Program-made: the position numbers and the translations under genes
The notes under the pieces: model-generated
Told to the model about the DNA's origin: nothing
Databases searched by the model: none
Seen by the model: only the letters and a program-made list of their open reading frames with translations
Shown here: positions 36,954-45,587 of the stretch, in pieces
Layout: each line of letters opens with the position of its first letter
How positions within the stretch are numbered: position 1 is the first letter of the stretch
DNA from: Sulfurospirillum sp.
GTDB lineage: Bacteria; Campylobacterota; Campylobacteria; Campylobacterales; Sulfurospirillaceae
Assembly (NCBI GenBank): GCA_016744795.1
Contig: JADGDR010000013.1
Location: 1 to 49,302, forward strand
Length of the DNA stretch: 49,302 nucleotides
Direction of reading: 5' to 3'

Positions 36954-37594
36954 TGTTTGAAAAAATTTTACTCCCTGCTATTTGGGAAACTATCTATATG
37001 AGTTTAACCGCAACCTTTCTTGCAGTTGCTTTTGGATTTATTCCAGCAATCATGCTAATTTTAAGTGATAAAGATGGCTTAAAGCCAAATGCCTCTTTAT
37101 ATAGAAGTTTGGATTTCGTAATCAATACTCTTCGCTCTTTTCCTTTTATCATTTTAATGATTATTCTTTTTCCTGTTACTAAAATGATAATAGGTAAAAG
37201 CATAGGAACAACAGCGGCAATCGTACCTCTTACAATTGGAGCTGCTCCTTTTGTTGCAAGACTTATTGAGAGTGCATTAAAAGAGGTAGACAGAGGTGTA
37301 ATTGAAGCGGCTAAATCATTTGGAGCAAGTAATTTTCAAATTATTTATCGAGTAATGATAGTTGAAGCACTTCCTGGAATCATTTCAGCAATAACATTAA
37401 CATTAATAACAATAGTAGGTTTCTCAGCAATGGCAGGAGCCGTAGGAGGTGGTGGTTTGGGTGATGTAGCAATTAAGTATGGTTACTATCGCTTTCAAAC
37501 TGACATCATGATTTACACTGTGCTGATACTTGTTGTATTAGTACAGTGTTTCCAGTCAGTTGGAGATTATCTCTATAAAATTACAAAAAAATAA
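36953..37594 (+). CDS. metI: Methionine ABC transporter permease
   Basis: A 213-aa inner-membrane permease with five likely helices. The EAA loop is EAAKSFGASNFQIIYRVMIVEALPG, which contacts MetN. An in-frame ATG exists 15 bases earlier, but ATG 36953 overlaps the metN stop (TAATG), has GGGAG eight bases upstream and gives the usual opening [18 protein letters not shown]. Stretches such as FSAMAGAVGGGGLGDVAIKYGY are highly typical of MetI. Confidence 0.95.
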   Translation: MFEKILLPAIWETIYMSLTATFLAVAFGFIPAIMLILSDKDGLKPNASLYRSLDFVINTLRSFPFIILMIILFPVTKMIIGKSIGTTAAIVPLTIGAAPFVARLIESALKEVDRGVIEAAKSFGASNFQIIYRVMIVEALPGIISAITLTLITIVGFSAMAGAVGGGGLGDVAIKYGYYRFQTDIMIYTVLILVVLVQCFQSVGDYLYKITKK

Positions 37595-37602
37595 GGAATA
37601 AA

Positions 37603-38412
37603 ATGAAAAATCATATATTAAAATTAGCTCTTAGTGTAGCACTAATAGCAGGGTTAAGCGGTTGTGGCGATAAAAAGGATGAAAATGTTAAAGAAACAAA
37701 TAAAGTTATTCGTATAGGGGCAACTCCAATACCTCACGTAGAGATATTAGAACAAGTTAAGCCTATTCTTGCAAAAGCTGGTTACACTCTTGAAATAAAA
37801 GAGTTTACAGACTATGTAACTCCAAATATTGCAGTAAATGAAGGTGATTTAGATGCAAACTTTTTTCAACATCTTCCATATTTAAATGAGTTTAATAAAA
37901 ACAAAGGTACAGATTTAATTAAAACTGTTAATGTACACCTTGAACCAATGGGAGTCTACTCAGCAAAAATTAAAAACTTAAATGAATTAAAAGATGGAGA
38001 TTCAATCGCAGTTCCAAATGACCCAACAAATGAGAACAGAGCCTTAGATGTTCTTGAGGATGCAGGACTTCTTAAGTTTGCAAAAAAAGAGTTAAAAACA
38101 AAAATTGACATCATAGAAAATCCAAGAAATTTTGTAATTGAAGAGATAGATGCTCCACAACTTCCTCGCGTACTTGATGATGTTGCAATTGCTGTAATCA
38201 ATACAAACTATGCTCTTAATGCTAATTTGAATCCTACAAGAGATGCTTTATTTATGGAATCAATCAATTCTCCATATGCAAACATTATTGTAGTAAAACG
38301 TGGTAATGAAAACTCTGAAGCAATAAAAGCCCTAGATAAGGCTATCAACTCAGAAGCAATTCGTAAATTTATACAAGATAAATATAAGGGTGCGATTATA
38401 GCAGCGTTTTAA
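37603..38412 (+). CDS. metQ: Methionine-binding lipoprotein
   Basis: A 269-aa NlpA-family periplasmic substrate-binding lipoprotein. The signal ends in lipobox LSGC with Cys21 as the lipidated residue, followed by a charged tether (GDKKDENVKE). Core motifs are IRIGATPIPHVEIL, EGDLDANFFQHLPYL, VPNDPTNENRALDVLEDAGLL and VAIAVINTNYALNANLNP. RBS AAGGA is present. It works with MetN and MetI in methionine uptake. Confidence 0.96.
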   Translation: MKNHILKLALSVALIAGLSGCGDKKDENVKETNKVIRIGATPIPHVEILEQVKPILAKAGYTLEIKEFTDYVTPNIAVNEGDLDANFFQHLPYLNEFNKNKGTDLIKTVNVHLEPMGVYSAKIKNLNELKDGDSIAVPNDPTNENRALDVLEDAGLLKFAKKELKTKIDIIENPRNFVIEEIDAPQLPRVLDDVAIAVINTNYALNANLNPTRDALFMESINSPYANIIVVKRGNENSEAIKALDKAINSEAIRKFIQDKYKGAIIAAF

Positions 38413-38421
38413 GAAAAAAAT

Positions 38422-39021
38422 ATGGATTTATTACATGAAATAATTGCTTTTTTAGTTCAGACTATGAGTTCTTTAGGATACATTGGCATCTTTGCTTTAA
38501 TGTTCCTAGAGAGCACCTTTTTCCCTTTTCCAAGTGAAGTTGTTATGATACCTGCTGGGTATCTGGCTTACCAAGGAGATATGAATATATATATCGTCCT
38601 TTTTATGGGTATTTCAGGCTCACTTGCTGGAGCATTGCTAAACTACTACCTCTCTCGTACACTTGGACGCAAACTTCTACTAAAATATGGTCACTATATT
38701 TGGTTTGAAGAAGACAAACTCATAAAAATGGAGAAATTTTTTAAAGCTCATGGAGAAATTTCCACATTTAATGGCAGGCTTATACCTGTTATTAGACAAT
38801 ACATTTCACTCCCAGCTGGGCTTTCAAATATGAATATATTTAAATTTTCTCTCTATACTAGTTTAGGGGCAGGTGTATGGGTAACAATTCTTACACTTTT
38901 AGGATATATGTTAGGAAACAATCAAGAACTCATAAAAGAACATCTTCAAACAATTACTCTCATTACTTTGGTATCTATAACTATAATGTCAGTAGTATAT
39001 ATAAAGTATAGAGGTAAATAA
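38422..39021 (+). CDS. DedA-family membrane protein
   Basis: A 199-aa polytopic protein with FFPFPSEVVMIPAGYLA and the family signature NGRLIPVIRQYISLPAGLSNM, plus four or more hydrophobic segments. DedA proteins are membrane transporters or flippases (some flip undecaprenyl phosphate or phosphatidyl lipids). The specific substrate here is unknown. It starts nine bases after metQ and is probably the last gene of the valS operon. The stop codon lies in a terminator hairpin. Confidence 0.92.
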   Translation: MDLLHEIIAFLVQTMSSLGYIGIFALMFLESTFFPFPSEVVMIPAGYLAYQGDMNIYIVLFMGISGSLAGALLNYYLSRTLGRKLLLKYGHYIWFEEDKLIKMEKFFKAHGEISTFNGRLIPVIRQYISLPAGLSNMNIFKFSLYTSLGAGVWVTILTLLGYMLGNNQELIKEHLQTITLITLVSITIMSVVYIKYRGK

Positions 39022-39037
39022 GTATATATTTACCTCT
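39010..39037. terminator. Bidirectional hairpin between convergent dedA and mog
   Basis: An 11-bp perfect stem (39010-39020 with 39027-39037, AGAGGTAAATA / TATTTACCTCT) around a six-base loop. It includes the dedA stop codon and ends nine bases before the mog stop. T-rich sequence follows on the + side. It suits termination from both directions. Confidence 0.65.
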
Positions 39038-39045
39038 TCATTTCA

Positions 39046-39579
39046 CTATTTTGACTTTGGTCTAAAAGGTTTTATGACGTCTTCATTACATTCCAAATAA
39101 GGTCCATCAATCAAATCTATACAATATGGAACAGCAGGAAAAACTGCATCTAAACACTCTCTAATCGATTTTGGTTTTCCAGGAAGATTTATTATTAAGC
39201 ACTTTCCTCTTATTCCAGCAGTTTGACGAGAAAGTATTGCTGTTGGTACGTACTTTAAACTTACTTGACGCATAAGTTCACCAAAACCAGGCATCATCCT
39301 ATCACATACAGCTTCAGTAGCCTCAGGAGTCAAATCTTTTGGATCTGGTCCAGTTCCTCCAGTTGTAACTATAAGACAACACTCTTGAACATCAGCCATA
39401 TCTTTTAATGCTTCTTTTATTAGATCTATATCATCAGGAATAACCTCATATACACTCTCCCACTCACTACTTAAATACTCATTCATAGTATTAATGATAG
39501 CTTTTCCTGAAAGATCTTCGTAAATGCCAGCACTAGCACGATCAGATAGTGTTAATATTCCTATTTTAATTTTATTCAT
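39046..39579 (-). CDS. mog: Molybdopterin adenylyltransferase
   Basis: A 177-aa MogA/MoaB-fold enzyme that adenylylates molybdopterin before molybdenum insertion. It opens KIGILTLSDRASAGIYEDLSG, with the conserved TTGGTGPDPKDLTPEAT, MPGFGELMRQVSLKYVPTAILSRQTAGIRG and INLPGKPKSIRECLDAVFPAVPYCIDLI. It is the last gene of the seven-gene minus operon, overlapping the BioV-like gene by four bases. Confidence 0.95.
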   Translation of the reverse strand: MNKIKIGILTLSDRASAGIYEDLSGKAIINTMNEYLSSEWESVYEVIPDDIDLIKEALKDMADVQECCLIVTTGGTGPDPKDLTPEATEAVCDRMMPGFGELMRQVSLKYVPTAILSRQTAGIRGKCLIINLPGKPKSIRECLDAVFPAVPYCIDLIDGPYLECNEDVIKPFRPKSK

Positions 39580-40070
39580 AACATATGTCCTTTATCTTTT
39601 ATAAAATATATTGTAGCAAATTCTTGAAAAAATTTCTTTACATGTAAAGGGTCTACAGTTTTATCATCAGCTCCTATATACACTTCTATTTCAATGCCTC
39701 TATTTGTTAATTCTCTTAACCTATCTCTATCCCATTCATAATACAAAAGTTCTTTAAGTTCATTTTGCGTTGCTTTTTTAAAAAATTTCATATATTCTAA
39801 TCCAATACTTTTTAAAAAATTTTTACAATACTCATCAGAATCTTTTTTAAAAAATATAGTTTGAAGTTTTTTAAATTTATCATTTTGTTCATGAAAAAAA
39901 GCAGGTGAAATTAGCTGTAACTTATCAATTCTTTGTTTACATGTAAAGGCATACTCAAATGCTTTTTGTGCTCCATAACTAAAGCCCACAACACAAAAAT
40001 CACCTTTACATGTAAACTTATCAAAAAGTTCACTTTCGTTTTGTAAACAAAAACCACTAAAATATTTCAT
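39576..40070 (-). CDS. bioV: BioV-like pimeloyl-ACP methyl ester esterase
   Basis: A small (164 aa) alpha/beta-hydrolase resembling BioV, the Helicobacter enzyme that removes the methyl from pimeloyl-ACP methyl ester to close the early biotin pathway. It opens [16 protein letters not shown]. The nucleophile is Ser31 in GFSYGA, the acid is Asp135 or Asp136 in YIGADDKTVDP, and His162 is in KDKGHML. A TTG one codon upstream of ATG 40070 is in frame; the ATG is chosen because it gives the usual N-terminus. It overlaps the FtsH-like gene by 14 bases. Three TACATGTA copies fall in under 500 bases (two FTCK, one PLHV). Confidence 0.8.
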   Translation of the reverse strand: MKYFSGFCLQNESELFDKFTCKGDFCVVGFSYGAQKAFEYAFTCKQRIDKLQLISPAFFHEQNDKFKKLQTIFFKKDSDEYCKNFLKSIGLEYMKFFKKATQNELKELLYYEWDRDRLRELTNRGIEIEVYIGADDKTVDPLHVKKFFQEFATIYFIKDKGHML

Positions 40071-41712
40071 CAACTATCTCTTTTATTTGAACTTTGCTTA
40101 TGCTTTCATCTTCAAAGAGTTTTTGTGATACTTTTTCTATTGGAGCACTCATACCAAGTAAAAACTTTTCTACTTCATCTTTTGCTTCACCAAGAATAAC
40201 AGCCACGTCATCAGGATAAGGTACTAACCCTCTTCCCATACCATAAAGTTCACTCATGTTTTTTGCTATCTCTCTTGCTCTGAGTAAATCATCTGTTGAA
40301 TTTGAAAAAGTCTCATTATATTTAATTTTAGTTATCGCTATTCCTGCTAAATAAACTTTTATTTTAGAGAACATTTGAGTCTTTGACTCTATTTCCATAT
40401 CAAGGTCTTTTAGTCTATCATTAATTATGGTTATCTTGTCAAAATCAATTTCAAACCAATATGCACAAAGTGCTTTAGCAGCTTGATAATGAGATTGTAT
40501 ATCTTTTTCTTCATCTGAAAAATTAAGTACTTTTTTCTTTCCTAAGAGTACCTTTTGGCGAACAGCTATGAAATCTTCTTCATTTACAACTTCTCTATTC
40601 TCTCTTAAAGCATTTATTGCTGCTTCATTTACTAAAGTTGCAAGTGCAGCTCCACTAAATCCAACACTCATCTTAGCTATATTTTGTACATCACCTTCAA
40701 AAGGTTTTCCTTTAAGATAGATATTAAGTATTTTTACTCTATCAGCCATATCAGGCATAGGAATAAAAACCCGTCTATCAAAGCGACCAGAACGTAAAAG
40801 TGCTTCATCTATAACATCTATCTTATTAGTTGCTCCAATAACAATAACACCACTGCTATCTTCAAAACCATCCATTTGAGTTAAAAGCTCATTAAGAGTT
40901 GATTCTCTCTCATCATTTCTCATTCCTCCCCTAGCTTTACCAACCGCATCTATCTCATCAATAAAGATTATAGAAGGTGCATTTGATTTTGCATAAGAAA
41001 ATAATTCTCGTACTCTTTTTGCTCCCATTCCTACATAGATTTGAACAAAACTAGCACCACTTTGGTAAAAGAATGGAACATCAGCTTCACCAGCAACTGC
41101 TTTTGCTATAAGTGTTTTTCCAACTCCTGGAGGACCTACAAGAAGAACTCCTCTAGGAAGAGTTATACCAAATTTTTTATATCTACTAGAGTTCTTCAAA
41201 AAATCAACTATCTCTTGAAGCTCTTCTTTTACTTCACTAATTCCTGCTATATCTGAAAACTTATGTTTTGAAGTGGTAGGTTTAATTATAGTCTGAGTAA
41301 ATCCATCGTGAGCATAACTATTGTATTTCTCATTCTCTTTTTTAATATCAGCTTCTCTTTTTTTTCTACCATATAAAACTAAAGCAAATATCATAATAAA
41401 AAAAAGTCCTATTACAAATAAATCTTTTAAAAATGGATTATCTTTTATAGTTTCAACTGGCACATTTTTTAATAACTCTTTTATGTCTATTCCATCTTTT
41501 ACAATAGAATATTTACCCTCAGTCGTAAACAATACAACTTCATCCGCATCTATATGTGCTTTTTTAATACTATTTGTGGCTAAAAGTGTTTTGTACATTC
41601 TAAAATCAATTGCTTGTGCATCATTTCTCATAAGCACAACTAAAATAAGTAAAACAACGACAGATACTGCCATAAGCGATACCATAAGTTTTTTAGATTT
41701 GAAATTTAGCAT
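40057..41712 (-). CDS. FtsH-like membrane AAA+ ATPase with degenerate protease motif
   Basis: The 551-aa protein has two N-terminal transmembrane helices (about 9-28 and 98-114) flanking a periplasmic domain, then an AAA domain. Walker A is GPPGVGKT (193-200), Walker B FIDEID (250-255), pore loop FVQIYVG and the second region of homology RSGRFDRR (307-314). Where FtsH has the zinc-binding HEXXH, this protein reads SHYQAAKAL (about 407-415), so the metalloprotease appears dead. The matching gene beside mtaB-mscS-aroB in H. pylori (HP0286) and C. jejuni is also a short FtsH homologue. Unfolding or assembly without cleavage is the likely role. It overlaps mtaB by 20 bases. Confidence 0.9.
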   Translation of the reverse strand: MLNFKSKKLMVSLMAVSVVVLLILVVLMRNDAQAIDFRMYKTLLATNSIKKAHIDADEVVLFTTEGKYSIVKDGIDIKELLKNVPVETIKDNPFLKDLFVIGLFFIMIFALVLYGRKKREADIKKENEKYNSYAHDGFTQTIIKPTTSKHKFSDIAGISEVKEELQEIVDFLKNSSRYKKFGITLPRGVLLVGPPGVGKTLIAKAVAGEADVPFFYQSGASFVQIYVGMGAKRVRELFSYAKSNAPSIIFIDEIDAVGKARGGMRNDERESTLNELLTQMDGFEDSSGVIVIGATNKIDVIDEALLRSGRFDRRVFIPMPDMADRVKILNIYLKGKPFEGDVQNIAKMSVGFSGAALATLVNEAAINALRENREVVNEEDFIAVRQKVLLGKKKVLNFSDEEKDIQSHYQAAKALCAYWFEIDFDKITIINDRLKDLDMEIESKTQMFSKIKVYLAGIAITKIKYNETFSNSTDDLLRAREIAKNMSELYGMGRGLVPYPDDVAVILGEAKDEVEKFLLGMSAPIEKVSQKLFEDESISKVQIKEIVDEIF

Positions 41713-42940
41713 AATTACCTTCTTCTTTTACATTATAACTTTCTATAGTTACCCACTCTTTTAATATATCTCTATTTGATTCAATCGAAATTTTGTTATA
41801 AAACTGATCATAACCAATATATATGCCATCTTTTTTCTCTTCAACCAAAACCTCTAAAGAAATTTTATTTGCTTTTCTAAACTCAAAATTTTTCTGATAT
41901 ATGAGCAATTCAATATCTTTTAGCCTCTGTTTTGCTATATCACCTCTAATTTCTGGCTTCATAGTTACACTTGGAGTATTATCTCTCTTAGAATAAACAA
42001 AAGAGTGTATATGTGTCAAAGGAAACCTTTTTAGTGTTGCATAAGCTTCGTCCCAAAGATTCTGAGTCTCCCCAGGATGTCCTGTTATAAAATCCGTACC
42101 TAAAGCATAGCCAAGGCTACTAAGCTCTTCAAATAACTCTAAATCTCTTTTGACATTGTTTCTTCTTCTCATCAATTTTAGCATCTCTTCACTTGTATGT
42201 TGAAGTGCTAAATGAAGATGTTTTTCTAACCAAGGTTCACCTAGAATTTCTCTAAAACTATCATCAATTTGAATTGGTTCAATGCTTCCAAGTCTTATTC
42301 GTCTTACACCTCTTATTTGTGAAATTCTTTTAAGTAAATTGCCAAGACTACTTCTCTTATCTTGTCCATAGCTTCCTATGTTCGTTCCTGTTAAAACAAA
42401 CTCTCCATACCCATTAAATGCAAGTTTCCTTACCTGTTCTAGTATTAGCTCTTCATCTTGACTTCTAGCATTACCCCTGACAAATGGAATAATACAATAA
42501 GAACATCTAAAGTTACATCCTTCTTGAATTTTTAAAAAGGCTTTACTTTTACCCAAATAGTCACTAACTATTGTTTTTTCTAAAGAGTTTAAATCTCCCA
42601 TCTCAACAAAACGTGTTTTTTCATTTAAAAGTTTGTTGATATTCTCTTTTTCAGAGTGTCCCATAACTCCAAAAACTTTATTATCTTTAAAAAGGTCTTC
42701 ACCTTTACTAAAAGCACCACATCCTGCAAGAATGACTTTTGCTCCTCTTTTGTTTGCACCATTTATGTAGCTTCTTACGCCACTGTCAGCCCCATTGGTA
42801 ACCGTACAAGAGTTTACAACAATTACATCAGCCTCTTTTTCATCTGTAACAACTTCAAAGTCTTTTAGATTTTGTATCATTATTTGTGTGTCATATATAT
42901 TTGTACGACAACCGAAGGTCTTAAAAAAAACTTTTTTCAT
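41693..42940 (-). CDS. mtaB: MtaB-like tRNA methylthiotransferase (radical SAM, MiaB family)
   Basis: The 415-aa enzyme probably converts t6A37 to ms2t6A in tRNAs. The N-terminal UPF0004 domain has the three auxiliary-cluster cysteines Cys11 (FGCRTN), Cys45 (NSCTV) and Cys74 (AGCGA). The radical-SAM cluster is Cys142, Cys146 and Cys149 in GCNFRCSYC. A C-terminal TRAM-like region includes ISLEVLVEEKKDGIYIGYDQFYNKI. The shorter spacing FGCRTNIYDT fits MtaB better than MiaB. It overlaps mscS by one base (TAATG). Confidence 0.9.
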   Translation of the reverse strand: MKKVFFKTFGCRTNIYDTQIMIQNLKDFEVVTDEKEADVIVVNSCTVTNGADSGVRSYINGANKRGAKVILAGCGAFSKGEDLFKDNKVFGVMGHSEKENINKLLNEKTRFVEMGDLNSLEKTIVSDYLGKSKAFLKIQEGCNFRCSYCIIPFVRGNARSQDEELILEQVRKLAFNGYGEFVLTGTNIGSYGQDKRSSLGNLLKRISQIRGVRRIRLGSIEPIQIDDSFREILGEPWLEKHLHLALQHTSEEMLKLMRRRNNVKRDLELFEELSSLGYALGTDFITGHPGETQNLWDEAYATLKRFPLTHIHSFVYSKRDNTPSVTMKPEIRGDIAKQRLKDIELLIYQKNFEFRKANKISLEVLVEEKKDGIYIGYDQFYNKISIESNRDILKEWVTIESYNVKEEGNYAKFQI

Positions 42941-44550
42941 TAGTAAAGTACACCTCTATTTATGTCTAAATCTGCTGGCATTTGTTTGCTTGAATGCCTT
43001 ATATTAATTGTTTGTGTAGGATATGCTATTTTGATATCATCTTCTTTATTTATAGCATCTACTATATCTGCACTAATGGTACTTCTTAACGTAAGAGCAG
43101 CATAAGAGTTAGTCATATACCATGTACTAATAGTCAAACCATGCGGTTCTAAAAATGAATATATTCTTGGTTCTACATTAGTATTTTTAAGGCTATATTG
43201 ACTTCTTAGTTGATTTAAACTTCGTCTTGCTATATCTGTGTAACCTTTTGAGTATTTTTGAGTTATACCCTTAATGATGTACATAGCTTTTTTATGATTT
43301 GAATCAAAAGTAATAGTAAGATCAATTCCATCCCAAACTGTTTTTAGAGTTCCATGAGTATAATTAGATATCAATGTTGTAAAAATATAGTTGTTTGGTA
43401 TGAAAACCACTCTTCCAGAACGTCTATTTTCAACATAAGTAGTATATGTTATATCTTCAAGTATAGTCATTCTTAAAAGAGAAATATCTATAATATCCCC
43501 CACATAAGGAAGCCCATCTTTTTGCACCTTTACTCTATCTCCAACATGAAAACTACCGCCAAAAACTATAACCATCCAACCAAGTATGCTCATAAACCAA
43601 TCTTTCATAGCAATAGCAATACCAGCAGATGCAAAACCTAAAACAGTAACAAAATATGAAACATTTTCTATATATGAAAAAAGAAGGATTATAACTATTA
43701 AAGTAAAATTGATTAAGTTTATCGCTTTATTTGCCATGTAAAAACGTTCATTATCTTTTATATATTTTTTTATTATAAATTTAAAAATAAAAGAGATAAT
43801 TATAACAATTAGCACAAAAAGGCCTATATCAAAAGCTCTTTTCATTTGATTTTTTATATCAATCGTTACTTCCACCCTTATTCTATCAACTTTTTTTGAA
43901 TACACAGCATACGTTGTTTCAGCCAAATTATACGCACTATTAAAGGCTAAAATATCTTGTGAAATAATAAAAAACTTCTCTTCAATACTTGAAGATGCTT
44001 GTATTTTGTATATCTCTTTCAATAGTCCTTCTTGTTCTTTTAATTTTAAAATTAAATAATTCAAAGAGTCTATTTTATTCTTATAATTTTTTCTATTTTG
44101 TTCTATCTGTTTTATGTAGGAGTAAGCAGTAATAATAGAAAATGGATTCCCTATTTCAGGTTTTTTGGCCAATTCACCCGGTTTCACAATCTTTAAAAAT
44201 GGTGAGTTCTTATACTCTTTAAGTAATTCTATCTGTTTTTCAAGTCTATCTTGTTCTTTTAAAAACTCAGATAATTGCTGTTTTGATTTTTTATCTCTTC
44301 TTCTTGATAAACTTTTGACTCTCCTATCAACAACTCTAAGTTCTTTTATTAATCCTTGATAAGTTATATAATTTTGATATCCTATTAGCCAAATATTGTT
44401 TGATAAACCTTTTTCTATATCATTTATTTGCTTTATAGTTATATCTATTTTTAGTAAATCACTTTTACTAATTTCTACTTCTTCTCCACCATCAAGTGCA
44501 TAGCTTATAGTACTAAAAAAAAGTAAAAAAGACAAAATAACCTTTAACAT
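42940..44550 (-). CDS. MscS-family mechanosensitive channel with periplasmic domain
   Basis: A 536-aa protein with a signal peptide (about 1-18, ISYA). A long charged helical periplasmic domain follows (coiled coil at about 65-120), then several membrane helices from about 228 to 320. The MscS core includes the pore-lining helix region FASAGIAIAMKDWFMSILGW and the beta domain GDRVKVQKDGLPYVGDIIDISLLRMTI. The end PTQTINIRH is typical of the C-terminal domain. It likely releases ions or osmolytes under turgor. It is coupled to aroB by a seven-base overlap. Confidence 0.9.
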   Translation of the reverse strand: MLKVILSFLLFFSTISYALDGGEEVEISKSDLLKIDITIKQINDIEKGLSNNIWLIGYQNYITYQGLIKELRVVDRRVKSLSRRRDKKSKQQLSEFLKEQDRLEKQIELLKEYKNSPFLKIVKPGELAKKPEIGNPFSIITAYSYIKQIEQNRKNYKNKIDSLNYLILKLKEQEGLLKEIYKIQASSSIEEKFFIISQDILAFNSAYNLAETTYAVYSKKVDRIRVEVTIDIKNQMKRAFDIGLFVLIVIIISFIFKFIIKKYIKDNERFYMANKAINLINFTLIVIILLFSYIENVSYFVTVLGFASAGIAIAMKDWFMSILGWMVIVFGGSFHVGDRVKVQKDGLPYVGDIIDISLLRMTILEDITYTTYVENRRSGRVVFIPNNYIFTTLISNYTHGTLKTVWDGIDLTITFDSNHKKAMYIIKGITQKYSKGYTDIARRSLNQLRSQYSLKNTNVEPRIYSFLEPHGLTISTWYMTNSYAALTLRSTISADIVDAINKEDDIKIAYPTQTINIRHSSKQMPADLDINRGVLY

Positions 44551-45581
44551 TCAAAATTCCTCAAAACTTCAAATAAAACTTCTTTTTCTATATCATCTTT
44601 AATTGAATATCCGCCTATGTTCTTTGCAAGTATAAATTTTATCTTTTGATTGAAACTTTTTTTATCTAAGAAAAACATATCATAAAAAGATTCTACCGAT
44701 TTTACATCATAAGTTACTGGTAAGGCATACTGTTCAAGTAAAATTTTTACTCTTTGTAGTTGGGTTTCACTCAATAATCCTAATGTAAAAGAGAGTTCAT
44801 TTGCCATACACATACCAATGGCAACTGCTTCTCCATGAAGATATTTACTGTATTTTGTTTCATTTTCAATAACATGTCCAAAAGTATGCCCATAATTTAA
44901 AACAGCTCTCACACCCTCTTCTCTCTCATCTTGACTTACAACATCTGCTTTTATTTTTATGCACTCTTTAATTGCATATTGTAAATTCTCTTCTACATGT
45001 AAAGAGTTCTTTTCTAACCACTCAAAGAAACCTTTATCAAATGTTACTGCCATCTTTATGATTTCTGCAACTCCTGCACTAAACTCTTTTTTTGGTAAAG
45101 TCTTTAAAAAGGTAGTTTCACAATAGACTCTACGAGGTTGCCAAAAAGTACCAACTAGGTTTTTCCCATACTTATTGTTTATACCAGTTTTCCCACCAAC
45201 ACTAGCATCTACTTGAGCCAAAAGTGTTGTAGGAACTTGTATAAAATCTATACCACGTTGATAAATAGAAGCTGCAAAACCTGTCATATCGCCTATAACA
45301 CCACCACCAAGAGCAATCAAAACTGATTTCCTATCAAGTCTTAGCTCAAAACACTCTTCCAAAATATAATTTAGTGTTTCAAAATTCTTATACTTCTCTC
45401 CATCTGGAACTGTGATAACATGACATTCACGAGCTTCAATCAATTTCAAAAGAGTATCTACATGTAAAGCACTAACTGTTGGGTTTGTAACCACTGCTAC
45501 TTTGGTATCTAATTTTATTTTTTCTAACTCATTTATAAAAACTGAGTAAGATTTTTCTTTTAATTTTATATCTATTTTCAT
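44544..45581 (-). CDS. aroB: 3-dehydroquinate synthase
   Basis: The 345-aa NAD- and metal-dependent enzyme for the second step of the shikimate pathway. Motifs are ALGGGVIGDMTGFAASIYQRG, QVPTTLLAQVDASVGGKTGIN and KNLVGTFWQPR. The metal ligands lie in GVAEIIKMA, NYGHTFGHVIE and HGEAVAIGM. Two TACATGTA copies encode ALHVDTLL near the N-terminus and SLHVEEN mid-protein. It follows the TrkA-like gene after six bases. Confidence 0.97.
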   Translation of the reverse strand: MKIDIKLKEKSYSVFINELEKIKLDTKVAVVTNPTVSALHVDTLLKLIEARECHVITVPDGEKYKNFETLNYILEECFELRLDRKSVLIALGGGVIGDMTGFAASIYQRGIDFIQVPTTLLAQVDASVGGKTGINNKYGKNLVGTFWQPRRVYCETTFLKTLPKKEFSAGVAEIIKMAVTFDKGFFEWLEKNSLHVEENLQYAIKECIKIKADVVSQDEREEGVRAVLNYGHTFGHVIENETKYSKYLHGEAVAIGMCMANELSFTLGLLSETQLQRVKILLEQYALPVTYDVKSVESFYDMFFLDKKSFNQKIKFILAKNIGGYSIKDDIEKEVLFEVLRNFEC

Positions 45582-45587
45582 ATTATA

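Noticed and set aside
41321-41764. 147-codon plus-strand open frame opposite the FtsH-like gene
   Set aside because: Antisense shadow with Ile/Ser/Phe-rich composition; the minus-strand gene has all family motifs.
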